Of a stretch of DNA of 64,000 nucleotides, positions 11,051-23,319 are shown one piece after another. Source of the DNA: Tetmemena sp. SeJ-2015 (taxonomy: Eukaryota; Ciliophora; Spirotrichea; Sporadotrichida; Oxytrichidae); contig JAJKFJ010021279.1 in NCBI GenBank assembly GCA_027382625.1, positions 1 through 64,000 of the forward strand. The letters are read 5' to 3'. Every line of letters starts with the position of its first letter. The first letter of the stretch is position 1. Both the position numbers and the translations under genes were made by a program. The notes under the pieces were generated by a model. That model did not search any database. It was not told the origin of the DNA and saw nothing but the letters and a program-made list of their open reading frames with translations.

Positions 11051-12385
11051 ATGTATCGGAGCACAATGAAGTAGATGACTTCAGTAAATCATTTGGAGGG
11101 AATGAGGAAGGAAGCATTCGCTTTGATGCAGGAAATATTCGCTGCAGTTGAGGGAGTACACAGAGAAAGAGACAAGCGCTATTATCGAAGTCAATGCATG
11201 TGGCTCTACCAAAATTATAAGATTACAAAAGTAAGAGTTTTAAATTAACTTGAGAAAGAGACAAACTATTTCAAGCTCCAAGAGACCATTTATGAGCTCA
11301 TAGGATTTTTAATAAATTCTTCTATTTTTAACTCAATCGAATAAAGCGAAAGCTGATACTGATGTGGTACTACCCAGGCAGGAATATAACCTATGAGGAG
11401 TCAGTAAATATAAACCAATACGCCCATTCAAATTCGCCAAAGCATAAGGAGCTGCCAATAAAGGCTTTTGACTTTTCAGATTATGAGTCAATTATAATAC
11501 AATAAGAGGAATTAACTTAACCATAAACCACCGACACACATTTAATAAGTGACCATCAGAATAAAAATGACTGACTCAAACATACTTAATCAACAAGAAC
11601 CCTCTCATATAAAATTTCATGATAAGTTTACCAATTTATTTAGATAAATTCATACTAACAATGAAAGTTCATCAACTGATCAGCAACCTCGTCAATAGTA
11701 TTCGTTAACTGAAAGTTAAATGTTTCAGAAGAAAAAGCTTGAGCAGCAGCTGTCTTTAGTGACGCCTTTGATCTTTGTGTACGTGAAGCAGATGATCGTG
11801 ATCTTTGTGCTGAAGGTTGTATTATATCAAATGGAAGAAAAGGGCCTCAGTCAACCAGAACGAATAATGGCATACTTGCTGATGGTGATTTACTACATCT
11901 TGTATTTCAACAGCATGTACAAGTTTGCTATGTCGTTCATGAACATAATGCGTAATTCAAAGATAGATGAGAGCGATATAATGATCATAGAAATTTACGC
12001 TACAGCTGCTTTTGCGACAGTTTACTTTCTCTATGGCCTACTCTACCTAACTGTATACAAGAATGAGCACAACGATTACTATGGAGCTGCTTGCTGTGGA
12101 GTCGCTGTCTCTATATACATTCAGTGCTTTCTTCTCAAGAAGTACTACTCTAATTTATTAAGTAGATAAATCTTTAAGATGAGTATATTATTTTTATATA
12201 TGTGTTTTCTAGCGAAAGAATCGTAGATGAATAGAAGGAAAAGAGTGAGTGAGAGGGTTTATATAAGAAAGATGGATGAAATAAGCAAACGTCAAGATAT
12301 TTCTAATTCATAAAATTCAAATGTACATGCATGTAATCATCATCCTATTGGAATTAGCTAATCAAAGGGAGTTTATAATTGCTGA
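11051..12385 (+). CDS. Small multi-pass membrane protein, unrecognised
   Basis: Not recognised. Starts at ATG 11051 (MYRSTMKQMTSV). An N-terminal helical, charged region (to about 11.3 kb) is followed by an acidic, Q-rich linker. Then come several hydrophobic segments at about 11.75-12.15 kb (LVTPLIFVYVKQMIVIFVL, AYLLMVIYYILYF, ATAAFATVYFLYGLLYLTV, AACCGVAVSIYIQCFLL), so four transmembrane passes are likely. The C-terminus is basic (MNRRKRVSERVYIRK) and ends at TGA 12383-12385. A 30-nt GT-TAG intron fits near 12182-12211. Taken raw, the locus looks like two genes overlapping at ATGACTGA (11567-11574). Removing a 22-bp IES fuses them in frame, so I treat it as one gene. Confidence 0.6.
11300..11343. 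other. IES, pointer ATA
   Basis: 41 bp. Joining the ATA copies gives ETIYELIKRKLILMWYYPG in place of a frame ending at TGA. Confidence 0.75.
11550..11575. other. Very short IES, pointer TGAC
   Basis: 22 bp containing the apparent stop of one frame and the apparent ATG of the next. Joining TGAC at 11550 to TGAC at 11572 gives THLISDSNILNQQEPSH and merges the two reading frames. Confidence 0.65.
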
Positions 12386-12512
12386 AATTTACAGTGCTTA
12401 AATTATTATATACTTAAAATATGTTGAGCAAAGCTATCTCAAGACAGCTCCTCGTTTCTTAGCGAATAATTTACCCCTCTCTTAAATGAGTTCTAACATA
12501 TATGCTTTATGA

Positions 12513-13626
12513 ATGATGATTGCCACTCCTGTTTATAACTTTGGAGTTGGAACTAAGAACACTCAGCCAAAGCACTTAGAGGAGTATACTATGACTCAAC
12601 TGCGCGAGCTAGGAAGATAAAATTTGATGAAGGACAAGATCTTTGATTACTCTAAAATCGCTAATCCTTAGAAGGATGGAGTAAAGAACAAAGTCAGTTC
12701 TTTCAAGTCTTTTGAAGACAGAATCAATGAGCAATACTACAAAGAATTAGTGCAAACTGCTCCTCAAAATGAGCAGTCAAGAAGAGTGGGACTACTTGGA
12801 TATAAGATTGGAATGACAAGCTACTGGAATAAGTGGGGAGTTCATGTTCCTTGCACAGTCATTCAAATTGATAGATAAGCTCCACAATTGAATAGATATG
12901 AAAGCTATTAATTTAAGATGCTAGGTAACTCAAGTGAAGACTAAGGAAAAGGACGGAGTGAATGCGATTTAAGTTGGCTGTGGGGAGCACAGAATGACAA
13001 GTTTAACTAAGCCTGCTGCAGGCCACTTTTTGAAGCACAATTTGCCTCCTAAGAAGCATCTTGCAGAGTTCCAAGTAACTGAAGAAAATTTCCTTCCTCA
13101 CGGATTCATGCTAAGTCCCAGACACTTCAGGATAGGACAGCTTGTGGATGTGAAATCAGTTTCTATAGGTAAGGGTTTCCAAGGAGTCATGAAGAGATGG
13201 AACTTCTCAGGTCAAGGAGCTTCTCACGGTAACTCAGTGTCCCATAGACATCCTGGTTCCATTGGTAACAGAGAGTACCCAGGAAAAGTCTTCAAGAACA
13301 AAAAGATGGCCGGTCAACTAGGTAACGAGAGAGTAACTGTACCAAATTAAATGGTAGTGAAGATTGATGTCCCTCGTAGTTTGCTTTACATTAGAGGAAA
13401 CGTGCCAGGAGCTATTTCTTCGCTTGTCAAGATTAGAGATTCAATCTGTAAAAATGATAGTCAATTTTTGAGTTTGGACTTTCCAACATGGCTTCCACCC
13501 AAGGATGAAGCTGCTTACTAAGCTCTACCTAAGATCATAGAGTGGGAAGGACCCGAGCAAGATCCTATGGAAGTGTACATTCACGAAAACGATACAGTCA
13601 CAGGCAAAGATCAAGAGGAAGATTGA
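12513..13626 (+). CDS. Ribosomal protein uL3 family, probably mitochondrial L3
   Basis: A large-subunit ribosomal protein L3. Recognisable landmarks are [18 protein letters not shown] near the start of the fold, [20 protein letters not shown], and the highly conserved loop [19 protein letters not shown] with [10 protein letters not shown] and [14 protein letters not shown] (13.17-13.32 kb). This is the bacterial/organellar pattern rather than cytosolic eL3/RPL3, and the N-terminal extension fits a mitochondrial protein. uL3 binds 23S-like rRNA near the peptidyl-transferase centre. ATG at 12513 directly follows an in-frame TGA; the stop is TGA 13624-13626. TAA encodes glutamine in VTVPNQMVVKID, strong evidence for the code. 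One 46-bp IES interrupts it, and no GT-AG intron was seen. Confidence 0.93.
12876..12923. other. IES, pointer TA
   Basis: 46 bp inside the uL3 gene. The exon frame reads VIQIDRQ up to it and [11 protein letters not shown] after it. TA-to-TA excision joins them exactly. It has no GT, so it cannot be a standard intron. Confidence 0.93.
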
Positions 13627-13766
13627 AAAAGAGTAGAAGATTGTTTACCCCTCCTTTTTCTTAATTACTAAGTTAAACTCTTACTTTAAGTTCTAATTTT
13701 AAAAGTTAATTATTATAGCTATATTTCAATTGCATTGTCTTAATATAAAGACTATTTTAATCTGAA

Positions 13767-15664
13767 ATGTCAGCAGAGTTTTAGAACGCTCACCAGAACT
13801 TCGATGCGAATATTGTACTTTCAGGGCCTGATCTCCCATCAGCTTCCTTGCAAGACAAACTCCCACTTTTCATAGAAGATGAAAACTAAATTGACGATTT
13901 TCTAGACCTGAAAGAGGTAGATCCCATCACGAATAGCTCATTTGAAATGATGATCAAGGTGGCTTTTCGCGCTGATAGAAATTTCATAATAGCAAAAGTG
14001 AAGACCAGAAGTTTGCAAAGTCAGAAGGAGTAAGCTCTCTCCTCCGAGGTAGAAGGCATTTAGGCCCCTTTATCAATTACTCATTCGCACTTTTACAACC
14101 TTCATGGAATAATTAAGTTACTCTTCAAACGCAAAGGAGAGGAAATCGTAGGCAGGTTTCATTAAAAGCATCCTATCTCTTCAAAAAATCCTCTAACTAA
14201 TCAGGTAATCAATTAATCCTACTTTGATAATTGGAATGAATATCAGATGTTCTATTGCTGTTCCTAATTTTTCTTATGTAGCAAATTATTGGTGAGGTAG
14301 AGTTTTACTTGGTAAAGAATCCTTATTTGCTGCGTCCGGTTGAGAACAGGTATCCTTAAGGATAAACTCTTTCTCTAGATGGCGTGAAGTAAGATTTCAT
14401 GATAAATTTATCATTATCGTATCACAAATTGAATTATTACATTTAATCTATTAATTTTTAATCAGGGGTGAATTCATTGGGACCGATTATAATTATCTCT
14501 ATTCAGAGGAACTGAGATCCTTAATACATGATAACTGTGAAGACCCTCTGTAGCTTTAATTAGACCCCTATGTGGAGAGCAACTCCGAATGGCAAATGCT
14601 GATGGATGGAAGGAGCGATTCTAATGACGCCTAATTCATGAATGACATATAGGAGATAGTTTAAAATGCTTTCATCCACTCGGAGCAGTTTTATTTCCAT
14701 GGTGGTTTGGGCTGCATTTATTTCATAGCAGCAGTATCTACAATCTTAAATGGCCTCTCAGAATTCTTTAACAAGAGTGAGAGTAGCTCCTATTCGTTTG
14801 ATCACTGGACCATAATCCTTCCTATCTCAGCTGTGGTTTACGATTTAGACTTGAGGAGAGTTTTCAAGAGATAAGAGAAGTATCATTTCGTATTGCTAAA
14901 GCTAATTGTATGGGGCCTCTTCTATGCTTTAATTGCTTTTTGCTCACAATCAGATTCCGATAACTCCTAACTGATCAAACTAGGCAACCTTGTACTTATC
15001 GGATTCCCTATTCTGGCAATATTATAAAGCCCATATTTTTTACTAAAAGTGTCCTTTTATATGTTATTCTTTCTTCTTACAGAAGTTCAATTTCTTTAGC
15101 TTCGACGTGCATGCCCATCGAAGTTCTTAGAACGAGGCCTTCGCCTAAAATCAGTATGAGAGATTCCAAGGATTGTTGAACAATCGCCATCAGTAAATGG
15201 AAAATCGTCAGAACAACTTTGACTATCAAAACTTCGGAGAGGAAGGGGGAGTGGTGGTCGTCATAGACATAGATTAAATTTAGCAACAGCAAATTCAACA
15301 GCAGCAGCAGTAAATACAGAGTGAGCAATTCTAACCTGAAAATGTGAGCCCCGTTCAAAGCAATAGATAGCAACAAGTTCAGCCTAGCTTTAATAGAGCA
15401 GAGTAAGCTCTAGCATCACAGCGTTAAAATACTAATGAACTATTAAAAATACAAGGGAGAGAAAATTTATTTATTGAACTTTCTGGATCTTAAAGGCAGA
15501 TGCACAATGAGCGAAATTTCTAGGAGATTCTTCAATAAGATAATAGCCACAGAAGCTAATATAGGGAATAATCAAATAATTTATTAGAAAGATTTAGAAA
15601 ATAAATAAGTAAGTATTAATTAAATAACAGTTCTGTTATTTAAACTTCTTAAATCAATGAATGA
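13767..15664 (+). CDS. Membrane protein with Q-rich tail, unrecognised; three introns
   Basis: Not recognised. The protein starts MSAEFQNAHQNFD at ATG 13767. The first ~220 residues are soluble. Four hydrophobic segments follow at 14.70-15.03 kb (GCIYFIAAVSTILNGL, WTIILPISAVVYDL, FVLLKLIVWGLFYALIAF, NLVLIGFPILAIL). The C-terminal ~190 residues are polar and glutamine-rich, with runs of CAG/CAA/TAG. Three GT-AG introns fit well: about 14205-14280 (GTAATC to TGTAG), about 14389-14465 (GTAAGA to ATCAG) and about 15049-15081 (GTGTCC to TACAG). No IES was needed to keep the frame, unlike most neighbours. The end near 15664 is the first TGA. Confidence 0.7.
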
Positions 15665-16106
15665 TTCCTTTCCTGTGAAAGATTTTTTGTTATTGTAAAA
15701 ATATTGAATAAGTTAGAGTTTAGAAAATATATAAAAATATGAATAAACTTACACCAATAATAAAGGGAGCTATTCTGAGTAACTTTTGTATAAAATAACA
15801 ATATATCACCAATGTAATAAACATATAATTTAAGCTTACATAATCTATTTGCTTTACTTTTCTCCTCCTCATAATTTGTCTTATTAAATAGATTATCAAT
15901 ACCTAATTATGCATAATTTATTTTAATTTTTAATATAATAAAAAATGGTCCTTCTGCCTAAGATATGGTTAAATATTTCTAAGATTAAATTTGGAAAAAC
16001 TTGTTATGATTGTATAAATATTTATTTTTCTAGCTCCATGCTTTGATTATTAATTTGTAAAGAAAATAAAGATTTTTTTAATTAAATTTCATTCCCTGCA
16101 GCTTAT
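15665..16106. other. Intergenic AT-rich spacer
   Basis: Lies between two convergent genes. AT-rich, with no supported feature. Confidence 0.5.
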
Positions 16107-18879
16107 TCACTTAGGATTGAAATTGAAAGAGTCTTTGGCCTCCGAGCTTATAAGCTTTTAGAAATTAGTAGTGCCTACTAACCTTTCTAATTAGAATTTG
16201 TCGAACTTACTGTATAGTCCCACTATGCTTCGCTCAGAATTCTTTTACTTCATTATCATCCTGGCCTCCTCAACTAATTGATCTTCTGTTTTCTCATTGT
16301 CTTTTTTGAGTTTTGCAACATTCAATCTCATCTTTATGATAGAAGTTAACTAACTTTTTTCATATATAGGATTATTTTATAAGGATAGGCTTGTAGTTTT
16401 CTGGGTCTAGGGTCTCACAAAGAGCGTCTGTGAAGGTGTCTGGCGACTCTGGTAAACTGTAGAGGACTATATTCTTTGCATACCTCAGCCTTATCTTATC
16501 AAAGACCAGGGCTCTCTCTGTAATCATAAGCACTGGCTTCTCACAGGTTTCGTAGTAGTGCCTATTTCGCTGACAGTCTTTCTTCTCTGAGTACTCACTA
16601 ATCATAGCTAGTTGAGCATTCTTGTTCTTGAAAAAGGCTCTCAAGCGCACAAAATCAAAGTAAGAAGCCACAAAGAGAAATTAAAGCGCAAAAATAGAAC
16701 TTAAAATGATATAGAGGATAGTAAAACCTGTGCTTCCTTCATAGAGTTTATCCCAAATGAGCTTAGTAAAGAAGCTGAATCTAGAGTCATCCACATGCTC
16801 AAAGCTTTCAACGTTTGGAAGTCTTCTTAGAGTCGTGGGTGTCTTGTATTAATCACTCATTTGCTAGGCTCTATTCGGCTGTATTTTCTAAAGGCGATAT
16901 ATTCCATTTATGTTAGAGCTACAAAAACTGTCTAGACTGTACTCTAAGTCGACGTTTCTAAATTTACTAATGACGATGTTCTATCTTAACTTTTAGAAAA
17001 GTCTCAATTCAGAAGTGTAAATAAACTTAATTAAAAGATAATTAATATTTCACTCTTTATATAAATAAGATTATCCATGATTCTGTTTATATCATTGAGC
17101 TGAGAAAGTTTCTTTGGAACCCTATTTATTACTTTAAGTACCTCTTCTAAGTGCTCCATATTTTAGAACACGAATGCTTCTGCTTAATCTAGGACAAGGT
17201 ATTCAATTGAGGACAAGAAATCAAAATCAATTCTAGACTCTCTTCTGGCATTTTCATCTTCCTCTTAGCCAGTCATTAATCTTAGTCCCAGAGGAGAAGC
17301 TATGATAATGTCAGACTCATAAAACGACTCGTACAGTTTCACACTCATCTTGTCATTCTTTTTAGAGAAATTCACAGCCAGACCTATTTTAAAGTAATCA
17401 TTAAAGGCCTCTTCCTCAGATCCAAATTCCTCTCTGAACTTCTTTTTCTTTGAAATCTGCTTCCATCTCCCATTGTTTAAAAGCATTACTATAGTCTCAA
17501 CGATTTGGTAAGCCATCTATTTAAATGGAGTAAGGATCAGAATTTTAGGTCTTGTGAAACCCTGATCCTTTTTATTTAGATTTGCTGTATTTGATATCTC
17601 TTTGGGCTGAATAAACTCACTTTTTAAAGCTTCCTTCTCTACATTTACATTCTCTTTTTCTTCCTCCTCTAAGTTTTCATCTTCATCTTAGTCATCTTCT
17701 GAGTCACTATTGTTTTACTTATAAGCTTTATTCATCTTAAAAAATTAATGTCCTTTAGAGTTTAAGAGAATATTCTCCTTTTTTGCTATATCAAACACGT
17801 TGTCCAAGGTAACTCTATCTTTGTTTTGCTCTTCAAATATTGCCTTGTCATTTAACTTTATTCGGTATTATAATATAGTACATTTTTAATTTACATGGAT
17901 CTACCACCTGCTCTGAATCATCTCATCTACTAAGTGCAGTAAGTAGCTATCTCTAATTTTCTTGAGCTCATCTCCTCCATCGAACTCCACTCTCACATCG
18001 CATCCGCTCCTCATCAAACCAAAAAGCTCTAACCCCTAAACCTTATTCAAGTTTTATAAGCTCTGCTTTTGAGTGTTGGTTTGGCTTTGATTTCCTTCTG
18101 AGTTTAGATTTGAGAAGTAGTTGCAGTCTTCATAAACTGAGCCTTCCTTCAGGAGTCCTAATCTGTCTAAAAGTCTAATTATTTTATCCATGAATCAATT
18201 CAAAAGCAAAAATTTTAAAAGCTCTTTGTGAAAAGTAGTATCTGATAGCAGCTTAGGATGTATGCAATGATTTAGGGATATAGGTTGCAATTTTTAGTTA
18301 GTGATCTCACCTTGCTTAGGCTAGTTTTCAATTCTCTCAATCAAAGGATAACTTTTCATGAATTAACAACTCTATTAATTTTTATTTAAGATAGTACTTG
18401 GACTGAAGTTGCAGAGCTTACTTCGCAGTAGTTTAGTTGTGAATTTTCTTTTTAAGCTTTTCAGCATCACTATACTTCACTTTTTCAAATTGATGGTCAT
18501 AAGGCTACTCACTTGCAAGGAAAGCAAGTTTATTTCTTTGCTAGCAACTCTTCAGAAAAGCCTAGACACTATCATCAAGTTCCTGCCTTTTATAAGACTT
18601 CTACTGAAGCTTTTACATTTTCAGAACTTCTTTCAGATTCTCTTTGTTCTTTAATTAATTATGAAAAAATACAAAACTTAATTTTGGATCGCTGCTTAGC
18701 TGTTTCAATAGATTGCCATATTAATCCAAAAATTGTAGTAATTATAAATTCAACAAAATTTTATCCTCCTTGGCTTTAGTTTCAGTTTGTTCGGCTGAGG
18801 TTGTCTTAATTTTTTGCAACTCCGCTTGGATGAACTTGTCTTGAGCCTCTTTCTGTCTTTTAGTTCTTTTGCCTAGCAT
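16107..18879 (-). CDS. UTP25: UTP25, small-subunit processome protein (DEF family)
   Basis: A helicase-like nucleolar protein of the U3 snoRNP/SSU processome, needed for 18S rRNA maturation. Visible landmarks: an acidic stretch before the core (about 17.65-17.72 kb); PKILILTPFKQMAYQIVETI (about 17.49-17.55 kb); SDIIIASPLGLRLMTG; FDFLSSIEYLVLDQAEAFV; and the C-terminal lobe SYFDFVRLRAFFKNK, AMISEYSEKKDCQRNRHY, LMITERALVFDKIRLRYAKN. Near the end is IVGLYSKFDKFQLERLVGT, a typical UTP25 tail. The start is provisional: ATG 18877-18879 (MLGKRTKRQKE) opens a long coiled, charged N-terminus, while ATG 18191 (MDKIIRLLDRLGLL) would be shorter. A stop in one frame near 18344 implies an unresolved IES in between. 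One IES is resolved at 16333-16380, and an intron-like GTAAAT sits near 17893. Confidence 0.85.
16333..16380. other. IES, pointer TTTAT (ATAAA)
   Basis: 43 bp near the 3' end of UTP25. Excision turns an early TGA after YKPILIK into YKPILIKMRLNVAKLKKDNE and reaches the conserved C-terminal YSKFDKFQLERLVGT. Confidence 0.88.
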
Positions 18880-18967
18880 TTCTATTTAATATATTCCTTA
18901 TTTAGAGATTTTAATCACTTGAATATAAAATAAGTAAAAGTCTAAAACAATTATGCATTCATTTAAT

Positions 18968-20627
18968 TCAGCCTACTACTCTTTTCTTACCAATAGCAGT
19001 CAAGGATATCGAAAATGCGATCAACTGATTGAAAGGAGCTCTGTAGTCCAAGTTAAACTCGTTGGTTGCACATTTGCCATGACTCAACATTATCTCCTCA
19101 TCATCGTCTCCATCAGTTTCAATCAACTAAAAATTCCTAGCTGAGGCCTTGCCCACTCTACCATAGAAGTTTAAAGTGTAGCAGCCCCTCTGTTGATTAA
19201 ACTTAGGTGGCAAGTTTTCAAACTTCTTAGCAATCTAGGTATCATTATCTTTCTCGTAGTCAGTTATCCCTATTCTAAAAGATCTAGGTTTCTCCGCGAA
19301 GAAGTTAGAATCGTACTCTATCTAGCAGATTCTTCTTCTGAGCGGCAAGAACTCTTTTGGTAAGTCTTTCGAGCTATGAGCGGGATCGAATCCATAGTCA
19401 TAAACATCAAATTTAGTACCTAGGAAATTTGGAACGATCTAACCCATGTAGGATCTCCCATACTTGGTATAATCGCTCTAGGCACTTGTAATCACGAATT
19501 CAGAATTCTCCGATTATCGGATAGCAAATAACCTGACTTCACTTTTCCCTTCTTATTTAAGTTTGTACTGATGAGGGTAGTCAGAGAAGATGCCTTGCTC
19601 ACCTTTCAGCCTTTCTACTTTAGTTAAATTATGCATGTTATTGAGCTCTAGATACTTATCCTTTTCCTCGCATTCATCGATAGCTGTGTTCACGAAGATG
19701 CCTAACTCTATCAAAATAATTTTAACAATATGACAGTCATCTATCTTTTTGTCTGTTTATTCATGGATAAGGAAACCTTTAACAAAGGAGTAGTCATTGA
19801 TGTTTACTTATTGCAGCATCTACTAGCTCTTATCACTTTTAAAGGAGTCACTTATGTCAATGCCTAGTTTCTTGAGATATATGTACACTATTATCCAATA
19901 ACTCTCTTTCATCGGCTCCTTGTTTTCTGGGTTTGAAGCTGCCAGTTTTAAAAAGTCAAAGACATTCTGCTTATCAAAGTTCTAGCTCAAATAGCTCATT
20001 AGCGTTCCCTTCAACTCATTTAACTATAAATATGTTTGGAGAAGTTGACTACATTGATTAATCTTACTTGAAATAAATCGCAAAGATGAATGAAGTCAAG
20101 CTGATTCTTTTTGTTGAACTCAAACTTATTCCTCTTCTCATCTATGTATTCAAGTACTTGTCTTATGTAATCCTCATAGTTACTTCCCTAAACTGTCTGA
20201 TTTTTCTTGAGAGCAAGGTATATCTTCTTAACTGAAGTGTTTCTTCTCTGTGGAATTATGGAATCAGGATCTGCTGCAATTTCTTTATAGAGTAAGCACT
20301 TTGAGCCGTCAATTGTGAGTTTATCTAAATTGGGACATGAATATTAACGAATGCATAATTACTGTAGAGGTCTTCACTAAGCGGGAAAGTTATCCTCCTT
20401 TGGTTCTATTCCATGGTATAGTCTGGTATCCTACTTATAGTGGCTTGGTTGTTTTCTTAAGGCTTTACAAACACCTCAAGTAGAAAAGTTTGTACAGGTT
20501 AGCTTTCTTCTGAGGGCTTTGCCAACTAGTATCTACCCTCGAGTATGTCGATAACGTTAAATGCAGACTGCTAGTTTTTAAGAGTCAAGACATCAAAGGC
20601 CTCTGTCCAGTCATCTTCGTAATCCAT
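18968..20627 (-). CDS. Tubby-like protein
   Basis: Carries a C-terminal Tubby domain, a closed beta-barrel that in animals binds PI(4,5)P2 and helps deliver cargo to cilia. Visible motifs in order: VRLFAIRQSENSEFVITSA, YMGQIVPNFLGTKFDVYDYG (compare the family signature NFLGTKF), RRRICQIEYDSNFFAEKPRS, TLNFYGRVGKASARNFQLIE (matches the G-R-x-x-x-A-S-x-K/R-N-F-Q signature) and EFNLDYRAPFNQLIAFSIS. The N-terminal half (MDYEDDWTEAFDVLTLKN) is less conserved and contains at least one unresolved IES near 20.36 kb. A GT-AG intron (GTAAGATTAATC to TATAG) lies near 20.03-20.07 kb. Stop TGA 18968-18970 falls only about 90 bp from the UTP25 start. Confidence 0.88.
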
Positions 20628-21356
20628 TTTATTTTTTGTTTTCAAATTTAATCTCTTAATTTGAACCACTGAGAGCAGTAGAAAGATAGATAGCTACAAT
20701 ATAATATGATCACTAATTTACTTAATTATGCTTAATTAACTACTCTTTAATATTATTTTCAGATTACAAAATAAATGTAAGTTAACCTCATCATTGAATT
20801 TAAAACTCTGAATTTAAAAAGATAATTACCAAAAGCAAATGGTATGTGAGTTCAGTTTCATTATACTTTCATTTATGAAGAGGAAAACTAAATAAGCAGT
20901 TAAGTAAGCAATCTATTTAGAAGCCTGAATTAAAAAGAATAAAATAAATCAATAATTATAAAATAAGCAATAAGCATGTTACTTCATTAATTTGGAGCTA
21001 AGTAAGCTAATTTTTATTTCAAATAAATTTTATCTATATTCTATTAAACTTATTTTAACCTCCTTAAGTCTTAAGAATTGAATGAAAGGGTTTATTACAG
21101 GCAGCTAGTTCATCGTTCATTAAAGATAGGCGAGTACTTTCTTGCGGACTAATAGTACTGATGAACTTATGCTTGTGCTTCAAATCAGCAACGTTAAATA
21201 TCATTTAGCTTGAGTTTCATAACTCTTAATAGTCATACTTTAATTTATCTCAGTGGATAATTGAGTTTTAGTTTATTTTGGAGAGTAAAATTTTTCTGAA
21301 AAAGCTGTCTTCCTACTGCCCAATGAAGATTGCTTTGTTATCGCAAAAATAGATAA
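20628..21356. other. Intergenic AT-rich spacer
   Basis: AT-rich, with some minus-strand open sequence at 21.20-21.35 kb that may be a further exon or MDS of the cyclin gene. Otherwise nothing supported. Confidence 0.4.
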
Positions 21357-23118
21357 TCAAATTTCAATGAAAGTTAAAATGCGTATAGTTATAACTAGTT
21401 TGGATAGCTTCTAATGCACATTTTCAATCTCATGCCTTTAGATTTGGGTCATGACTTCCATTTTGTCATTCCCAAACATTTAAGTCAAAGTGAATACCGC
21501 GGACCATTGAAAAAATATTAACAGATAAGTTAAAGGATGATAAGTTTTAATTGAGGGGTTCTCTGGAGAGAAGAGAAGATTTTACTTTCTCAACTCCAGC
21601 AAGTTTTTCGCTATGACTATGGAGGAAGCAGCTCTGTGGGACAACTTATAGTCAAGGAACCTTATATCGACAGCCATGAGTTTTAGCAGTTCGAACTTCA
21701 GTTGATCAATAAGAAATTGATCTTATAGATCAGCCAGCCTCATGAATCTCTCATAAAAGGGCAGAGGACTAAGAAAGTTAAAATCAATCATCATTCTCTA
21801 ATAGATAGATGTCTTTTGATAAAGTTGAAGTCGAATTCAAAAGTTTGGAGAACTTCTTACTCGCAGGCTATCACCTTAGTTTTGGTGACATACCTTTTTT
21901 CATCGTCCGATAGCAATTGAATCATTCTATTGATCGAGGGAGTCATTGGTTACTCCATCTTGGCAGCCAGGATGGTGCAAGTTACCACAAGCAACAGTTA
22001 AATATGATATAAATTCTACCTACTCAAATTTTTGAGACAGTATTTACTCCTATGAGAGATAGTTCGTGCAACTTATTTGAATCTTCTTAGCGAGAAATTT
22101 GTCTAAAATGTTTACTCCTAGCATATATGTCTCTTGCTTATACCCTTTCAGGCCACAAAGCATCACAATCCGCGAAGCAGCCTAGTTTCTCAGCTTCTTC
22201 GCCGAGAGGTAGTCGACTTGCTTAAGATAACTTCTCAGTACGTTGGGAATAAGGAGTGCGTTTTCTGAGCGGAGCATTTTCTAGTAAATTTCCGGTGCAT
22301 ATTCAGGAGCAACTTGCGAAGAGAGTCCCTAGTCAAAGTACTCACGGTCAATCTGATCGCATTCTGGTAGCTCTTTAAAACTCTTAAGGTACCTTTAGAT
22401 CATGACCGATCTTGAATCTAGCTTGGGCTTTTAATTGAAGAAGCTTTTTATAATGTATAAAGTAAATTTCAAGAGGGGAGAGATCCAGTCTGATGTCCTC
22501 AGCAGTGCTGAATTAAGAGATGTTAATGGCGAGTGCTAGTGCCTAGCTGAGAGAGTTTTAATCACACATAGTAAGAGTCTTCTGAGATTTGGTTAGTGAA
22601 TGAGGAGAAGCAGTGAGCGTGGAGTTTGTTCCCGCAGTTGTGTACGTAGTGGTAGTCTTTGGTTTTAAAAATTACTTAGGGCTATCAAATTTTCGGGATT
22701 GTATGCCTCCTCTGGATGATTTTGTATTTGATTGAGAGTAAATGAAAGACACCTCACTTTGAGAAGAGAAGCGTGAAGGTTTTCTTAAATTCAAATGTGA
22801 GTGATTCGTTAATGATTGTTGCTTCGGCGCAGCATGAATCAAATCTCTTGAACTCATTTAAGCTTTAATTTACAGTACTTAGATTTAACTTGCCTTTTAA
22901 AAAATTGGAGGAGGCTAGTCGGATTACTTCCTCTGATTTCTCAAGTTCTTAGGGATGAGAATTGCTGTAGATGTGAGAACCTCAGAGATGTCTTCATGGA
23001 TCTGCGGAGGAGCCTTTATGTAGGGTTGAATTAGTGGATGATCATCTGAGGCCCCAGATTTGGTTCGTTTTTGTGATTTGTTTTGGCCTTTGAAAACTTT
23101 TGAGGTAGCTTAGCCCAT
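21357..23118 (-). CDS. Cyclin
   Basis: A cell-cycle cyclin-box protein, probably a partner of a cyclin-dependent kinase. The first ~200 residues (MGQATSKVFKGQNKSQK) are basic, serine-rich and disordered. The cyclin box follows: LRSYLKQVDYLSAKKLRNQA, SRIVMLCGLKGYKQETYMLG, VNILDKFLAKK, then LATILAAKMEQPMTPSINRM and VIACEQEVLQTFEFDFNF, which match cyclin helices 1-5 including the conserved A-x-K in helix 3. A GT-AG intron or IES near 21.99-22.04 kb separates helices 2 and 3. The C-terminal fold continues (FYERFMRLADLQDQFLIDQL, RAASSIVIAKNLLEL). The stop near 21357 is uncertain. ATG 23116-23118 is the likely start; its MGQ could be myristoylated. Confidence 0.82.
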
Positions 23119-23319
23119 TGAAATCCTAAGAGAATAGAATAGGGATAAAGGAAAATTTTATTAATTCATCTAATTTAATTCAAATCCACTTTAAGCTTTT
23201 CCAAATATGAAAGCAGTTCAATTTTCATTGATCTTTCTAATAAAAATTAAAAGAACAAACCGTACTATTATTCTCGAATTTTTATTCCCTTTCTATTAGT
23301 GTTGAACCAAATTTTGAGA

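Noticed and set aside
12876..12923. Explanation of the inserts as spliceosomal introns
   Set aside because: This and most other inserts lack GT-AG ends that give the right phase; direct repeats and exact frame restoration fit IESs better.
18409..18779. Plus-strand ORFs
   Set aside because: The minus strand is continuously open with coiled-coil-like protein upstream of UTP25.
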